A stretch of 58,417 bases of DNA from Bacteroidales bacterium. GTDB taxonomy: Bacteria > Bacteroidota > Bacteroidia > Bacteroidales > GCA-2711565. Below are positions 18,402 to 28,132 of this stretch, piece by piece. Within the stretch, counting starts at the first letter, position 1. The number at the start of each line of letters is the position of its first letter. The position numbers and the translations under genes were made by a program. The stretch is from NCBI GenBank assembly GCA_028280405.1, contig JANQLW010000069.1, forward strand, positions 1-58,417, given 5' to 3'. Under the pieces are notes generated by a model. It saw nothing but the letters and a program-made list of their open reading frames with translations, did no database searches and was not told where the DNA came from.

Positions 18402-20084
18402 TTATTTTATTAAGTGCCTGAAGTAATCTTTAAGAACTTCAGCATTTTCTTCTCTTGGTGTAAAGATTTCCAAAATACATGCTTTATTCATTTGCTTAGC
18501 ATAAAGATTGTCAACTGAATTGTTCAGTTCCTCTAAAGAGTTTGCTTTTAAATATTCAATATTGAATGTTTTAGCAATATGTTCAGCGTTTAGATGATGT
18601 GGTGTTTCAAAATAATCTAATGAATCTGTATCCATTGGCCCATCGATAAACCTGAATATGCCCCCACCTCCATTATTGATGATGATAATCTTCAGTTTCT
18701 TTGAAATATAATCGTTCCACAATCCATTGGAATCATAAAAAAATGAAAGATCTCCGGTAATTAATGTTGTTGGGAGTTTGCTTTCATAAGCAGCTCCCAC
18801 TGCTGTTGATATAGAACCGTCAATTCCTGATGTCCCTCTATTGCTAAAGTAACTAAGGTCTTTTCGGTTTTTAAATAATTGAGTATAACGTATAGCAGTG
18901 CTATTCGCTAGTTGCAGGTGGCTATGAGATGGGATTTTTTCAAGTATGATATCAAATACTTTTAAATCTGAGAATAAACAATTTGCCATAAAGTGTGCAT
19001 GCTTTCGCTCACACTCTAAATTCTTTTGTTTCCAGTTGTCTGAATATACACTTTCTTTCCCCATTAGCTTATCAAAAATTTGTTCAAAAAATACAAGCGG
19101 ATCAAATGGTATATTTCTGCTTAGGCTTTGATAAGTGTCCAAGTATTGGTCAGTTCGGTCAATGTGCCAATGATGTTCAGCTCTGTTTTTTCGTAAGAAG
19201 GCTTTAATTTTTTTTGAAATGATTTGATTTCCAAAAGTAATTAGAAGGTCGGGCTTAAACAATTCAATTTCCTCTTCTCTGATTGTGGAAATAATTTTAT
19301 CGGTACAGGGGTGGAAATGTTTTGAATACAGATTAGAAGTTGTTTCAGTTAATATTGCAACATTTAATTGTTTTGCCAATTCTTCCAGAATGGAATTCAG
19401 AGGGTTGCTTTTTTTAAGCACTCCGGTAAGAATCAATATTTTTTCAGATGCTTTCCATTGCTTAGAAAGCATTTCTATTTCCTGTAACGGGAGTGTTTGA
19501 ATTGCTATTGTCGTATTAATAATTTTCGGAGACGGCAGCTCTTCATCAAATCCTTCATATAGAGGTTCTACAAATGGAATATTAATATGTACAGGGCCAT
19601 GGCAGGGATGTTGGCAAGCATCAATAGCTTCGTTGATCAGTCTGTCAGTATACCATAGGTCATCTTCGGAATTTATTGCCTGTGGCAGTTCTACTGATTT
19701 TTGAATATAGTTGCTGAAAACATCTTTTTGACGAATTGTCTGACTGTCAGCCTGGTCAATCCATTCATTCGGACGGTCGGCTGTAAGAATCAATAAAGGA
19801 ATTTTTTGGTAATAAGCTTCTGCAATGGCCGGAGCATAATTTAAAACAGCACTTCCTGATGTACATGCTATGGCTACGGTTTTTTCGCTTTGCTGAGCCA
19901 TTCCCAGCGCAAAAAAAGCAGCGCTTCTTTCATCAACAATGCTTAAACAGTTGATTTTTTTTTGTTCTTTGAAAGCAAGAATTATAGGAGCATTACGTGA
20001 GCCTGGCGAAACGATAATATTTTCAATCCCTTTTATCGTACAAATTTCTGCTAAATGCCTGATCCCTGTTTTATTCCTGTTCAT
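18402..20084 (-). CDS. menD: 2-Succinyl-5-enolpyruvyl-6-hydroxy-3-cyclohexene-1-carboxylate synthase
   Basis: A 560-residue thiamine-diphosphate enzyme. The N-terminal SPGSRNAPIILAF and DERSAAFFALG carry the conserved glutamate region, TADRPNEWIDQADSQTIRQ follows, and the ThDP-binding GDLSFFYDSNGLW is near residue 445. It condenses isochorismate with 2-oxoglutarate. It overlaps the end of menF by 14 nt, so the two are coupled. Confidence 0.96.
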   Translation of the reverse strand: MNRNKTGIRHLAEICTIKGIENIIVSPGSRNAPIILAFKEQKKINCLSIVDERSAAFFALGMAQQSEKTVAIACTSGSAVLNYAPAIAEAYYQKIPLLILTADRPNEWIDQADSQTIRQKDVFSNYIQKSVELPQAINSEDDLWYTDRLINEAIDACQHPCHGPVHINIPFVEPLYEGFDEELPSPKIINTTIAIQTLPLQEIEMLSKQWKASEKILILTGVLKKSNPLNSILEELAKQLNVAILTETTSNLYSKHFHPCTDKIISTIREEEIELFKPDLLITFGNQIISKKIKAFLRKNRAEHHWHIDRTDQYLDTYQSLSRNIPFDPLVFFEQIFDKLMGKESVYSDNWKQKNLECERKHAHFMANCLFSDLKVFDIILEKIPSHSHLQLANSTAIRYTQLFKNRKDLSYFSNRGTSGIDGSISTAVGAAYESKLPTTLITGDLSFFYDSNGLWNDYISKKLKIIIINNGGGGIFRFIDGPMDTDSLDYFETPHHLNAEHIAKTFNIEYLKANSLEELNNSVDNLYAKQMNKACILEIFTPREENAEVLKDYFRHLIK

Positions 20085-21174
20085 TGATTTGTTTTTTTAT
20101 CAAAGATAGCAAAGTCGTAGCTTTAAGTTCAGTTTCTTCCCATTCTTTTTCTCCTATGGAATCTCTGGTTATTCCCCCGCCAATATACAGGCTAATTTTA
20201 TTTTCCGTTGCCGATAAACAACGCAGGTTGACAAATAGATCCATTTTATTATTTAGGTTCATGGGCCCTAAAAAGCCCGTATAATAAAACCTGTTATGAG
20301 TTTCATTTTCAATAATGAAATTTTCAGCTTCCTGTTTAGGGATCCCACAAACCGCAGGAGTAGGATGGAGGTCATATATCAAATTAATTGGATGATCCAG
20401 TTCTTTATTAAGGAACTTAAAACTGGTTTTTAAGTGTTTTACATTAGCGGCTTCTACTGTTTCATCATGAAGAGCAATGGTTTTTATTTTATGTTTTTCT
20501 AAAATATCTTTAATATAATTAACAACAAATATTTGTTCTTCACTTTCCTTTATGCCCCATTCAGAATTATTTTCTATGCTTTGTGTTCCTGCCAGCGCAA
20601 CAGTTTTTGCTATATCCTCATTGCTCCTGAATAGTACTTCGGGGCTTGCTCCTAACCATAAGCCGGTATCCTGGGTATATAATAAATAATTAAAAGAAGA
20701 TTTATATGATTGATTTATTGATTTAAAAAAGTCTGCAAAATCAAATTTTTTATGCAGACTAACATTTTTGATTCGAGATAAAACCAATTTGTCAAATTGT
20801 CTATTCATCAAAGCATGATGAAAAACCTCAAACTTTTTTAGATAATCTTTTTTATCCGAATCAAAGTGAGAAACCGGAGTATTAGAATGAGTATCCGGCT
20901 TAGCCTTTAAAAGCTTTTCCAGTTCACTACTATGATCATCTTGTTGTAGAAAAAAATCATTCTTTATAAATATTAAAGGTGAGTTTTTGCTTAGCTTAAA
21001 TGGATGAAACACAAAACCTGAATTTGTTTTATTAAATGATGATGCAATACAGCTTTTTTCTTTTTGAATGATGAGTTGAAAATTAGATTCTCCCGGAAGG
21101 GTATAAGCAGCAAAAGAAATTCCCTTTGTCAGACAAGATTTAATAGTATCGTAGCTAATAACAGAGTAAGACAT
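20071..21174 (-). CDS. menF: Isochorismate synthase
   Basis: A 367-residue chorismate-utilising enzyme. KLVLSRIKNV, GASPEVLFRS, AGTQS, DLHPTPAVCG and FYTGFLGPMN are family motifs, and ELKATTLLSLI ends the fold. It commits chorismate to menaquinone. It starts 15 nt after the thioesterase gene and runs into menD. Confidence 0.94.
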   Translation of the reverse strand: MSYSVISYDTIKSCLTKGISFAAYTLPGESNFQLIIQKEKSCIASSFNKTNSGFVFHPFKLSKNSPLIFIKNDFFLQQDDHSSELEKLLKAKPDTHSNTPVSHFDSDKKDYLKKFEVFHHALMNRQFDKLVLSRIKNVSLHKKFDFADFFKSINQSYKSSFNYLLYTQDTGLWLGASPEVLFRSNEDIAKTVALAGTQSIENNSEWGIKESEEQIFVVNYIKDILEKHKIKTIALHDETVEAANVKHLKTSFKFLNKELDHPINLIYDLHPTPAVCGIPKQEAENFIIENETHNRFYYTGFLGPMNLNNKMDLFVNLRCLSATENKISLYIGGGITRDSIGEKEWEETELKATTLLSLIKKQINEQE

Positions 21175-21189
21175 ACTTCTTGACTGATT

Positions 21190-21606
21190 TTATTTTTCGA
21201 TAATCATATTTGTAAGGCGGCTAATGGAGATTAATCGCCCATCTGCATCTTTAATTTCAATATTCCATACATGGGTATATCTACCCTGGTGCACAATTCT
21301 GGCCTCTCCAATAACATACCCTTTACTAACTGCCCCAACATGATTCGCATTAATATTTGCTCCACGTACTTCATATTTTGAAAGGTCGGTAAGTAATACT
21401 GAACCTAAACTTCCAATCGTTTCAGCTAGTGCCAAACTGGCTCCTCCATGTAAGATCCCCATAGGTTGAAGAGTCCGCTCATCTACCGGCATTTTTGCCT
21501 TTACATATCCATCACTTGTTTCCAGATATTCTATGCCTAATTGTTGCATGAGTGTATTTTCACTAAAATCATTTAATTCTTTAAGCGTGGAATTTTTAGA
21601 GATCAT
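21190..21606 (-). CDS. menI: Hotdog-fold acyl-CoA thioesterase, probable DHNA-CoA hydrolase
   Basis: 138 residues from the ATG at 21606. An in-frame upstream start at 21654 is possible, but a -7-like TATCTTTG (minus strand, 21631-21624) lies between the two and points to the shorter form. The hotdog core reads MGILHGGASLALAETIGSLGS, with the catalytic-type acidic residue in ALAETIGS, and VRGANINANHVGAV. Proximity to menF and menD suggests it releases DHNA from DHNA-CoA. The general thioesterase PaaI/YbgC alternative cannot be excluded. Confidence 0.8.
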   Translation of the reverse strand: MISKNSTLKELNDFSENTLMQQLGIEYLETSDGYVKAKMPVDERTLQPMGILHGGASLALAETIGSLGSVLLTDLSKYEVRGANINANHVGAVSKGYVIGEARIVHQGRYTHVWNIEIKDADGRLISISRLTNMIIEK

Positions 21607-21654
21607 AGTATTCTTATTTAGTACAAAGATAAAATCTTTTATACAAGTACCCAC

Positions 21655-21746
21655 TTTGCGAATCTCCGCGTTTCTTAGCGAATCTTAGCGTAATAGCTGT
21701 TAAACTTTTATGCCAAGATACGCTAAGGTTGCGCAAAGGATCGCAA
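21655..21746. repeat. Imperfect inverted repeat between menI-like gene and comM
   Basis: An arm starting TTTGCGAATCTCCGCG (21655 onward, with CTTAGCG) is mirrored by CGCTAAGGTTGCGCAAAGG (21721 onward) ending TCGCAAA at 21746. A short second CTTAGCG copy lies inside. The sequence style resembles the dispersed repeats common in this phylum. It may also act as a hairpin between the two minus-strand genes. Confidence 0.6.
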
Positions 21747-21763
21747 AAAAATGTTTGAAATAA

Positions 21764-23302
21764 CTACGTCCCCCAACTCTCTCTGTCCAAACTCCTGAAA
21801 TGAATTGCTTCAGCTAAATGTTCAGTCCTGATTTCTTCACTTCCTGATAAATCTGCAATGGTTCTGGAAACTTTTAGTATTCTATCGTAAGCCCTGGCAG
21901 AAAGATTTAGCTTCTCAATTGCATTTTTTAAAAGGTTTAAACAAGCCTGGTCTACTTTACATATTGTCCTTAATTGTTTCGTATTCATTTGAGCATTACA
22001 ATGAATATTTTCTGAATTTCCATATCGTTGATCCTGAATTTGCCTGGCCCTGATTACCCGTTCCCTTACTTTCAAACTTTCTTCTCCTGGTTTGATATCT
22101 GATAAATCTTTTACGGCAACGGGTACTACTTCAACATGGATATCAATCCGGTCTAAAAGCGGGCCGGAGATTTTATTCAGGTATTTCTGTACTAATCCCG
22201 GTGGGCAAACACATTCCTGTTCCGGATGATTATAATAGCCACATGGGCAAGGATTCATAGCTGCGATTAACATGAAGTTGGCAGGGTATTCTATAGATAT
22301 GCGTGCCCTTGAAATAGTGACAATCCGATCTTCCATAGGTTGCCGCATAACTTCCAATACACTCCTTTTAAACTCAGGTAGCTCATCGAGAAATAATACT
22401 CCGTTTTGTGCCAGTGTAATTTCTCCGGGCATAGGATAGCTTCCACCACCAACCAGACCCGCATCTGAAATTGAATGGTGCGGACTTCGAAAGGGCCTGA
22501 CTGTAATCAACCCAATATTCTTATCCATTTTCCCTGCAACTGAATGGATTTTTGTTGTTTCAAGTGACTCATGTAAATTCAAAGGAGGCAGTATGGATGG
22601 AATACGCCGGGCTAACATGGTTTTGCCTGATCCCGGAGGTCCGATTAAAATCGCATTATGCCCTCCGGCAGCAGCAATCTCTAAAGCCCGTTTTATATTT
22701 TCCTGTCCTTTTACATCTGAAAAATCAAATTCATAATTATTCAGTTGATTAAAAAATTCTTCACGGGTATTAATCTGTGTAGCTTCCAGTTCTATATCTC
22801 CATTAAAAAATGAAACAATTTCTTTTAAATTACTTATTCCAAAAACTTTTAAGTCACTAACGATAGCTGCTTCATTTGCATTTTCTTTTGGAAGAATGAT
22901 CCCTTTAAACCCTTGTTCTTTAGCAGAAATAGCAATAGGCAAAGCTCCTTTGATAGGGTTGAGGTTTCCATCTAATGATAATTCTCCCATAATAATAAAA
23001 TTGCCGATTTCTTCTGATGGGATTTGTTCGTCAGCTGCTAAAATCCCAACTGCTATTGGAAGATCATAAGCAGAACCTTCTTTCCGTAAGTCGGCCGGAG
23101 CCATATTGATCAGTATTTTCTTTTTGGGATATTTCTGGCCAATATTATTTAAAGCTGAAACAATACGGTGTTGACTTTCTTTCACTGCACTATCCGGGAG
23201 GCCAACCAAAAAAAAGGCAATGCCTTTGTCAATATTTACTTCAATGGTTATGGTAATGGCATTGATGCCAATCAGGGTACTTCCAAAGGTTTTTACTAAC
23301 AT
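21764..23302 (-). CDS. comM: YifB/ComM-family Mg-chelatase-like AAA+ ATPase
   Basis: 512 residues. An N-terminal Lon-like domain contains the GLPDSAVKES and KILINMAPADLRKEG blocks. The AAA+ core has Walker A GPPGSGKTML, Walker B FLDELPEF, and the ISRARISIEYPANFMLIAAMNPCPCGYY segment with conserved cysteines. The C-terminus has the SARAYDRILKVSRTIADL helix. ComM proteins are hexameric branch-migration helicases in natural transformation. The role here is by homology only; no other competence gene is in the window. Confidence 0.9.
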   Translation of the reverse strand: MLVKTFGSTLIGINAITITIEVNIDKGIAFFLVGLPDSAVKESQHRIVSALNNIGQKYPKKKILINMAPADLRKEGSAYDLPIAVGILAADEQIPSEEIGNFIIMGELSLDGNLNPIKGALPIAISAKEQGFKGIILPKENANEAAIVSDLKVFGISNLKEIVSFFNGDIELEATQINTREEFFNQLNNYEFDFSDVKGQENIKRALEIAAAGGHNAILIGPPGSGKTMLARRIPSILPPLNLHESLETTKIHSVAGKMDKNIGLITVRPFRSPHHSISDAGLVGGGSYPMPGEITLAQNGVLFLDELPEFKRSVLEVMRQPMEDRIVTISRARISIEYPANFMLIAAMNPCPCGYYNHPEQECVCPPGLVQKYLNKISGPLLDRIDIHVEVVPVAVKDLSDIKPGEESLKVRERVIRARQIQDQRYGNSENIHCNAQMNTKQLRTICKVDQACLNLLKNAIEKLNLSARAYDRILKVSRTIADLSGSEEIRTEHLAEAIHFRSLDRESWGT

Positions 23303-23368
23303 AAGGGAAACATTAATGAATACTCTATTAATGTTTATTCCATTTTTTTAGATTTGTCCCGCTTGGTT

Positions 23369-24373
23369 TTATTGTTTTTTAGGTTTATACGATGATAATT
23401 TTAAAATTTTTTGCATGTCTTTCTCTTTAATCAATTCATATAAGCCAAGACTTCTATTGTTTTCCATATAGGCTTTTAATATCTGCCATCCGATCCAATA
23501 CCCAATTCTTGCAGGGGCTTCTTTAGAAATAGCTAATGTAAAAGGCCCATCCTGGGTAAACTTTCGATTGACTTCATAATTGGCAGAATACAATATCTGT
23601 TTATCTATAAATAACGCCCAGATATTGTGTTCATTTTGCTTGCACCATTCGAATTGTTTTTCTGAATAAGCAATTTTCAAATGATCAGCTGTATTTGGAA
23701 GCATAGCATCAATAAAATAAAGGGCTTTTGCATGATGGATGATTTCTTCCAGGAAATTCTTAGGTTGATGATATTGCCGGAAATACTGAAAGTAAAATTC
23801 TTTCATACAATTAACAATAATATGATTAGCTGTCATACGCTCTGTAATATATACAGGCAAACCATATTTATGATAAGTTTTAAATTGGGGCCCCAGGAAT
23901 AAATCCAGTGCAATTATCATTGCATCATCTGAAATCTGTATAGGGCTTTCAAAATTCAAACCTGACATATAAGTATATACTTTAGGAAGTTTTATGTCCG
24001 GGAAATAAAATTTTAAATGTTGGAATGCTGATTTTAATTCTTCCTCCAGAAATTCCAAGTTGGAATATTGGTTCTGAACTTCTTTATTGATTCGTATTAA
24101 AGAAGTATCCGTAATGAAATTATATAATGGTTTCAATCCTGATGGATCAGGTAATGTTTCTCCAAGAAAAACTTTATACTTACTATGAATATCTTTTAAT
24201 CCTTTTACAAAATGGTTGGTATCTATCTCAAATAATTCTTTACCATAGCGGTTTATTTTAATATCTGAAATATTTATATGATCCACATTAATGTTCAGTC
24301 TTGATTTTTGACCGGAGCTACATGAACTTAGCATTAAAATGATAACTATCAACCGGATGATAAATTTATCCAT
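23369..24373 (-). CDS. gldB: GldB-family lipoprotein
   Basis: 334 residues with a lipoprotein signal (MDKFIIRLIVIILMLSSCSSG, lipobox SSC). The C-terminal APARIGYWIGWQILKAYM and the earlier DLFLGPQFKTY are typical of the GldB family of Bacteroidota. GldB is needed for gliding motility in flavobacteria, but homologues also occur in non-gliders, so motility is not proven. It lies 66 nt downstream of comM's start, on the same strand. Confidence 0.75.
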   Translation of the reverse strand: MDKFIIRLIVIILMLSSCSSGQKSRLNINVDHINISDIKINRYGKELFEIDTNHFVKGLKDIHSKYKVFLGETLPDPSGLKPLYNFITDTSLIRINKEVQNQYSNLEFLEEELKSAFQHLKFYFPDIKLPKVYTYMSGLNFESPIQISDDAMIIALDLFLGPQFKTYHKYGLPVYITERMTANHIIVNCMKEFYFQYFRQYHQPKNFLEEIIHHAKALYFIDAMLPNTADHLKIAYSEKQFEWCKQNEHNIWALFIDKQILYSANYEVNRKFTQDGPFTLAISKEAPARIGYWIGWQILKAYMENNRSLGLYELIKEKDMQKILKLSSYKPKKQ

Positions 24374-24448
24374 AGTGTAAAAATAAAAAAAATGCCAGAT
24401 GAATAATCTGACATTTTTAATTACGAAATATCTTAATGATTATTGTGC

Positions 24449-25099
24449 TTAGAACAATTTAAGACCTAAAGTTACATTAAACCCATTGGTTTTAGTATTT
24501 AATTCTACATTGTCTCCAATACCCGGTATATTTGCAGTCTTAATAACATTATTTACTCCAAAATTATATCTGATGTCCAGGGTGAATTTAAAGATATCCA
24601 GGCCGGCACCTACCTGGGCACTCCATAACATATCTTCAATGTCAGCCTCTTTAAGTGGCGAAATATATTCAGATACTTTGTTCTCAATGGTTTTACTGGC
24701 AATGATGGATGCTGTTGGTCCGCCAAAAATTCTGAAATTCACCATTTTTAAATCGATTAATTTGGCTCCAATCATTAATGGAACCTGAACCGTATTTAGT
24801 TTTACTTCCTGTTCAAATGGGTTCGTAACGGTAGGATCTGTTTTAAAAATAGAACCTTGAGTTAACCAGTTAATTTCAGGTTGGATGTAAATTTTACTCC
24901 CTATTCTCATAAAAAGACCTATCTGAAAGTTATTCTTTAGATCAGAACTGATATCATTTCTGTCCAGGCTAAGTTTGGAAGAATTATAACCTACTTTTGG
25001 ACCAATAGTAAATTGTGAAAAAACGCTTGAAGTGATAAGTAAGAAACTTAATAAAACAACTCCCTTTTTTGTGTAATTAAATAATTTCATTCCGCTCAA
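24449..25099 (-). CDS. PorT-like outer-membrane beta-barrel protein
   Basis: 216 residues with a signal peptide (MKLFNYTKKGVVLLSFLLITSSVFSQ, possibly from the internal Met4). It has alternating barrel strands such as FTIGPKVGYNSSKLSL, YIQPEINWLTQG, VPLMIGAKLI and a final FNVTLGLKLF. This is the small outer-membrane barrel family often labelled PorT-like. No ligand can be inferred. It is divergent from the second barrel gene across a 270-bp gap. Confidence 0.75.
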   Translation of the reverse strand: MSGMKLFNYTKKGVVLLSFLLITSSVFSQFTIGPKVGYNSSKLSLDRNDISSDLKNNFQIGLFMRIGSKIYIQPEINWLTQGSIFKTDPTVTNPFEQEVKLNTVQVPLMIGAKLIDLKMVNFRIFGGPTASIIASKTIENKVSEYISPLKEADIEDMLWSAQVGAGLDIFKFTLDIRYNFGVNNVIKTANIPGIGDNVELNTKTNGFNVTLGLKLF

Positions 25100-25147
25100 C
25101 TGATTTAGATTAATTTACGAATGTTTAAATGCTTGATTTTAAGGAAG

Positions 25148-25155
25148 CAAATATA
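25148..25155 (-). promoter_or_regulatory. Possible -7 box for the minus-strand barrel gene
   Basis: CAAATATA on the plus strand reads TATATTTG on the minus strand and fits TAnnTTTG. It stands about 49 nt before the start codon. No matching -33 TTG is seen at 17-23 nt. Confidence 0.3.
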
Positions 25156-25369
25156 GAAAATTTAAGTGATTATTGCTTGCTAATTATCAACATTTATTAT
25201 TTAAAATCTTTTTCTATTTTATCAGTCATTAGTAGATGAATAGACCTATTTTTATTCTAACTTTACCAAAAATGTTTTTTGTGATGAAATAAGCATTTTT
25301 ATTTGAAGATGATACGTTTAACATCTTAAATGCGAGTTCCATCATTTAATATTATAAAATTATTTACGG

Positions 25370-26047
25370 ATGAAAAAAATTATAGCAGTCGGCTTATTAT
25401 TGATTTTCGGTCTTTGTTCCAGCATTCATGCACAGAACAAGCCTTTTGTTTTTGGGTTTAAAATTGCTCCGAATACGAGCTGGATGAAACCAGATACCAA
25501 GGGATATGAAAGCAATGGTGCAAAAACAGGCTTTTCATGGGGACTTATGGCTGAATTTCATTTGATGGAAAATTATAAAGTAAATTCAGGCCTCAACATT
25601 ATTACTAACGGGGGTACCATTAGGTATAATGAAAGTGTTAATGGCCAAACAGGAGAGCTTAATCGTAAGTATAACCTGAAGTATTTCCAGATTCCTTTAA
25701 CATTAAAGATGAAAACAAATGATTTCGGTAATAAAGCTTTTTACGGTTTATTTGGATTTGGAGCGAATTTCTTACTTTCTGCGAAAGCTGATGATCAGTT
25801 CCTTCCAGGGAATGGCCCGGTTGTTACTGAAAAGAATGATATTAAGAGCGATATCAAATCAAGCCGTATTTCTTTAATAATTGGAGCTGGAATGGAATAT
25901 GAGTTAGGTGGTGCAAAAATGGTAACAGGTATTAATTTTGACAATGGAATCATCGATATCTTGAAAGGACAGAACCTGGCTGATCCAAATTTGCAACATA
26001 AATCCATCAACAATTTTTTGGAAGTTTACATAGGTATTCTGTTTTAG
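25370..26047 (+). CDS. Outer-membrane beta-barrel protein (PorT-like)
   Basis: 225 residues. Signal peptide MKKIIAVGLLLIFGLCSSIHAQ, then barrel strands FVFGFKIAPNTSWMKPD, WGLMAEFHLMENYKVNSGL, YFQIPLTLKMKT, GLFGFGANFLLSAKA, SLIIGAGMEYELGG, and a final FLEVYIGILF. It is the same broad family as its divergent neighbour but not close in sequence. It is followed after 18 nt by nadE with a strong ribosome-binding site. Function unknown. Confidence 0.75.
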   Translation: MKKIIAVGLLLIFGLCSSIHAQNKPFVFGFKIAPNTSWMKPDTKGYESNGAKTGFSWGLMAEFHLMENYKVNSGLNIITNGGTIRYNESVNGQTGELNRKYNLKYFQIPLTLKMKTNDFGNKAFYGLFGFGANFLLSAKADDQFLPGNGPVVTEKNDIKSDIKSSRISLIIGAGMEYELGGAKMVTGINFDNGIIDILKGQNLADPNLQHKSINNFLEVYIGILF

Positions 26048-26051
26048 ATAT

Positions 26052-26057
26052 AGGAGG
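26052..26057 (+). promoter_or_regulatory. Strong Shine-Dalgarno that fixes a TTG start for nadE
   Basis: AGGAGG sits 8 nt before TTG at 26066. Such a strong site is rare in this phylum. It explains how the non-ATG start is used and rules out a later ATG. Confidence 0.7.
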
Positions 26058-26065
26058 GTGAAGAA

Positions 26066-27703
26066 TTGAAGATCGCTTTAGCACAGCTGAATTATCATAT
26101 TGGTAACTTTGAACATAATCTGCAGAAGATTAAAGAGGCTATTGCAAAAGCAAAGTCACAGCAGGCAGATATTGTGGTTTTTGCAGAGTTAGCTATTTCA
26201 GGATATCCCCCCAGAGATTTTTTAGAATTCGATGATTTTATAAATCAATGCTGGAAAACTATTTTGGAGATAGTTCCGGAAACAGACAATATTGGAGTTA
26301 TAGTTGGAGTTCCTACCAAAAATTCTGAGTTTGAAGGCAAAGACCTGTATAATTCGGCAGTCTTTATTGCAGATCAGAAAATAAAATCTGTTCATCATAA
26401 AGCTTTGTTACCAAACTATGATATTTTTGATGAGTATCGTTATTTTGAGCCTTCCGGTCAATTTCTGATTGATGAGTATAAAGGAAAAAAGATAGCCATT
26501 ACCATTTGTGAAGATTTATGGAATTTAGGAAATCATCCATTATATAAAATAACACCTATGGATGAATTGGCCAAGCAAAATCCGGATGTGATCTTAAATA
26601 TTGCTGCTTCTCCATTTCACTATGATCAGTCGAAGGAACGTAAGCAGATTTTATTGGAAAACGTGAAGAAATATAAGCTTCCTCTTTTTTATGTAAATCA
26701 TGTAGGTGCTCAAACAGAATTGTTATTTGATGGTGGATCGCTTGTAATTAATTCTAAAGGTGAAATCGTGGAGGAGTTGGATTATTTTGAAGAAGATTTT
26801 AGAGTTTATGATTTAGCTTATGTGGAAAGTTTTGAAGATAAGGGAAAAGAGCAGAACCTCTCAAAGATAGAGCTGATTCATGATGGATTGGTAATGGGTG
26901 TTAGAAATTATTTTAAAAAATTAGGATTTTTCAAAGCTATTTTAGGTTTGTCCGGTGGAATTGATTCTGCAGTTACTGCAGTAATTGCAGCCAGGGCTCT
27001 GGGAGCTGAAAATGTTAGGGGTATATTGCTGCCATCCGAGTTTTCATCAGATCATTCCGTTATAGATGCCAGAGAACTTGCAGAAAATCTAGGTTGCCCA
27101 TATGATATTGTACCTATTCGTGATTCTTATGAAAGCATAAGAGAAAGTCTGAAAACTCAGTTTGAAGGGACTTTATTTGATCTGACGGAAGAAAATATTC
27201 AGGCCCGAATCAGAGGAGTAATGTTAATGGCACTTTCTAATAAATTTGGTTATATCCTTTTAAATACATCTAATAAAAGTGAAGCCGCAGTTGGATATGG
27301 AACACTATATGGAGATATGAATGGAGGTTTATCTGTACTCGGTGATGTGTATAAAATGGAGGTTTTTGAACTGGCACGTCTTATAAATAAGGAAGAAGAA
27401 GTTATTCCTGTAAATACGATTGTAAAGCCTCCTTCAGCTGAATTGAGGCCTGAACAGAAAGATTCGGATTCACTGCCTGATTATGACATTTTGGATGAAA
27501 TCTTATACCAATATATTGAAAAGAGAAAAGGCCCTAAAGATCTAATAGAAATGGGATTTGAAGAAATGTTGGTGAAGAGAATCTTAAAACTGGTGAATAC
27601 CAACGAATATAAAAGGTATCAAACTCCTCCTGTATTAAGAGTTTCCCCGAAAGCATTTGGAATGGGAAGAAGAATGCCTATCGTTGCCAGATATTTATCT
27701 TAG
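26066..27703 (+). CDS. nadE: Glutamine-dependent NAD+ synthetase
   Basis: 545 residues starting with TTG (see the Shine-Dalgarno at 26052). An N-terminal nitrilase-type glutaminase domain spans about residues 1-260: E41-type region VVFAELAISGYPPRDF, the active-site cysteine in ITICEDLWN, and the lysine in HHKALLPNYDIFDE. The C-terminal synthetase has the P-loop GLSGGIDSAVTAV and SNKSEAAVGYGTLYGDMNGG. It makes NAD from deamido-NAD using ammonia from glutamine. Confidence 0.96.
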   Translation: MKIALAQLNYHIGNFEHNLQKIKEAIAKAKSQQADIVVFAELAISGYPPRDFLEFDDFINQCWKTILEIVPETDNIGVIVGVPTKNSEFEGKDLYNSAVFIADQKIKSVHHKALLPNYDIFDEYRYFEPSGQFLIDEYKGKKIAITICEDLWNLGNHPLYKITPMDELAKQNPDVILNIAASPFHYDQSKERKQILLENVKKYKLPLFYVNHVGAQTELLFDGGSLVINSKGEIVEELDYFEEDFRVYDLAYVESFEDKGKEQNLSKIELIHDGLVMGVRNYFKKLGFFKAILGLSGGIDSAVTAVIAARALGAENVRGILLPSEFSSDHSVIDARELAENLGCPYDIVPIRDSYESIRESLKTQFEGTLFDLTEENIQARIRGVMLMALSNKFGYILLNTSNKSEAAVGYGTLYGDMNGGLSVLGDVYKMEVFELARLINKEEEVIPVNTIVKPPSAELRPEQKDSDSLPDYDILDEILYQYIEKRKGPKDLIEMGFEEMLVKRILKLVNTNEYKRYQTPPVLRVSPKAFGMGRRMPIVARYLS

Positions 27704-27836
27704 ATTGGTTGTTAGCTATTAGTAATTCAGACCAATAACTGCTAAAACGGGACGCCGTCCTTCCGTTAGTTATTTCCAGAAGGCTAAAATGTACTTCAGA
27801 ATATTTCAATGATAAAAGGACGGTGTTCCAAATATC

Positions 27837-28085
27837 TTATAAATTAATTGCTTCTACTGATTTTATTTCAGGAAGTGCTTTGACTACAGCGGCTTCAACA
27901 CCGTTTTTCAAAGTCATAGTACTGTAAGGGCAAGACCCGCAAGCTCCCGTTAATTCAACGTTTACAACATTATCATCCGTTAATTCAACAAATTTAATGT
28001 CACCACCATCCTGTTGAAGATAGGGCCTGATTTGCTCAATGATATTTTCTATCTTTTTGATTAATTCTGTTTTGTTTTCGCTCAT
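27837..28085 (-). CDS. NifU C-terminal-domain iron-sulfur scaffold protein
   Basis: An 82-residue stand-alone NifU-like domain with IRPYLQQDGGDIKFVEL and the cluster-binding C49-G-S-C52 in TGACGSCPYSTMTLKNGVE. Such proteins carry a 4Fe-4S cluster between subunits and pass it to targets. It is 47 nt downstream of mrp, another cluster-carrier gene, which supports a joint role in Fe-S maturation. Confidence 0.93.
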   Translation of the reverse strand: MSENKTELIKKIENIIEQIRPYLQQDGGDIKFVELTDDNVVNVELTGACGSCPYSTMTLKNGVEAAVVKALPEIKSVEAINL

Positions 28086-28132
28086 TTCTTTTAATGTTTA
28101 TTTTTTTAAAATTCAAATGTATTATTTGTAAA

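Noticed and set aside
27704..27836. Small palindromic stretch between nadE and the NifU gene as a regulatory element
   Set aside because: The pairing around GGACGCCGTCC is short and not followed by a T run, so I cannot support a specific role.
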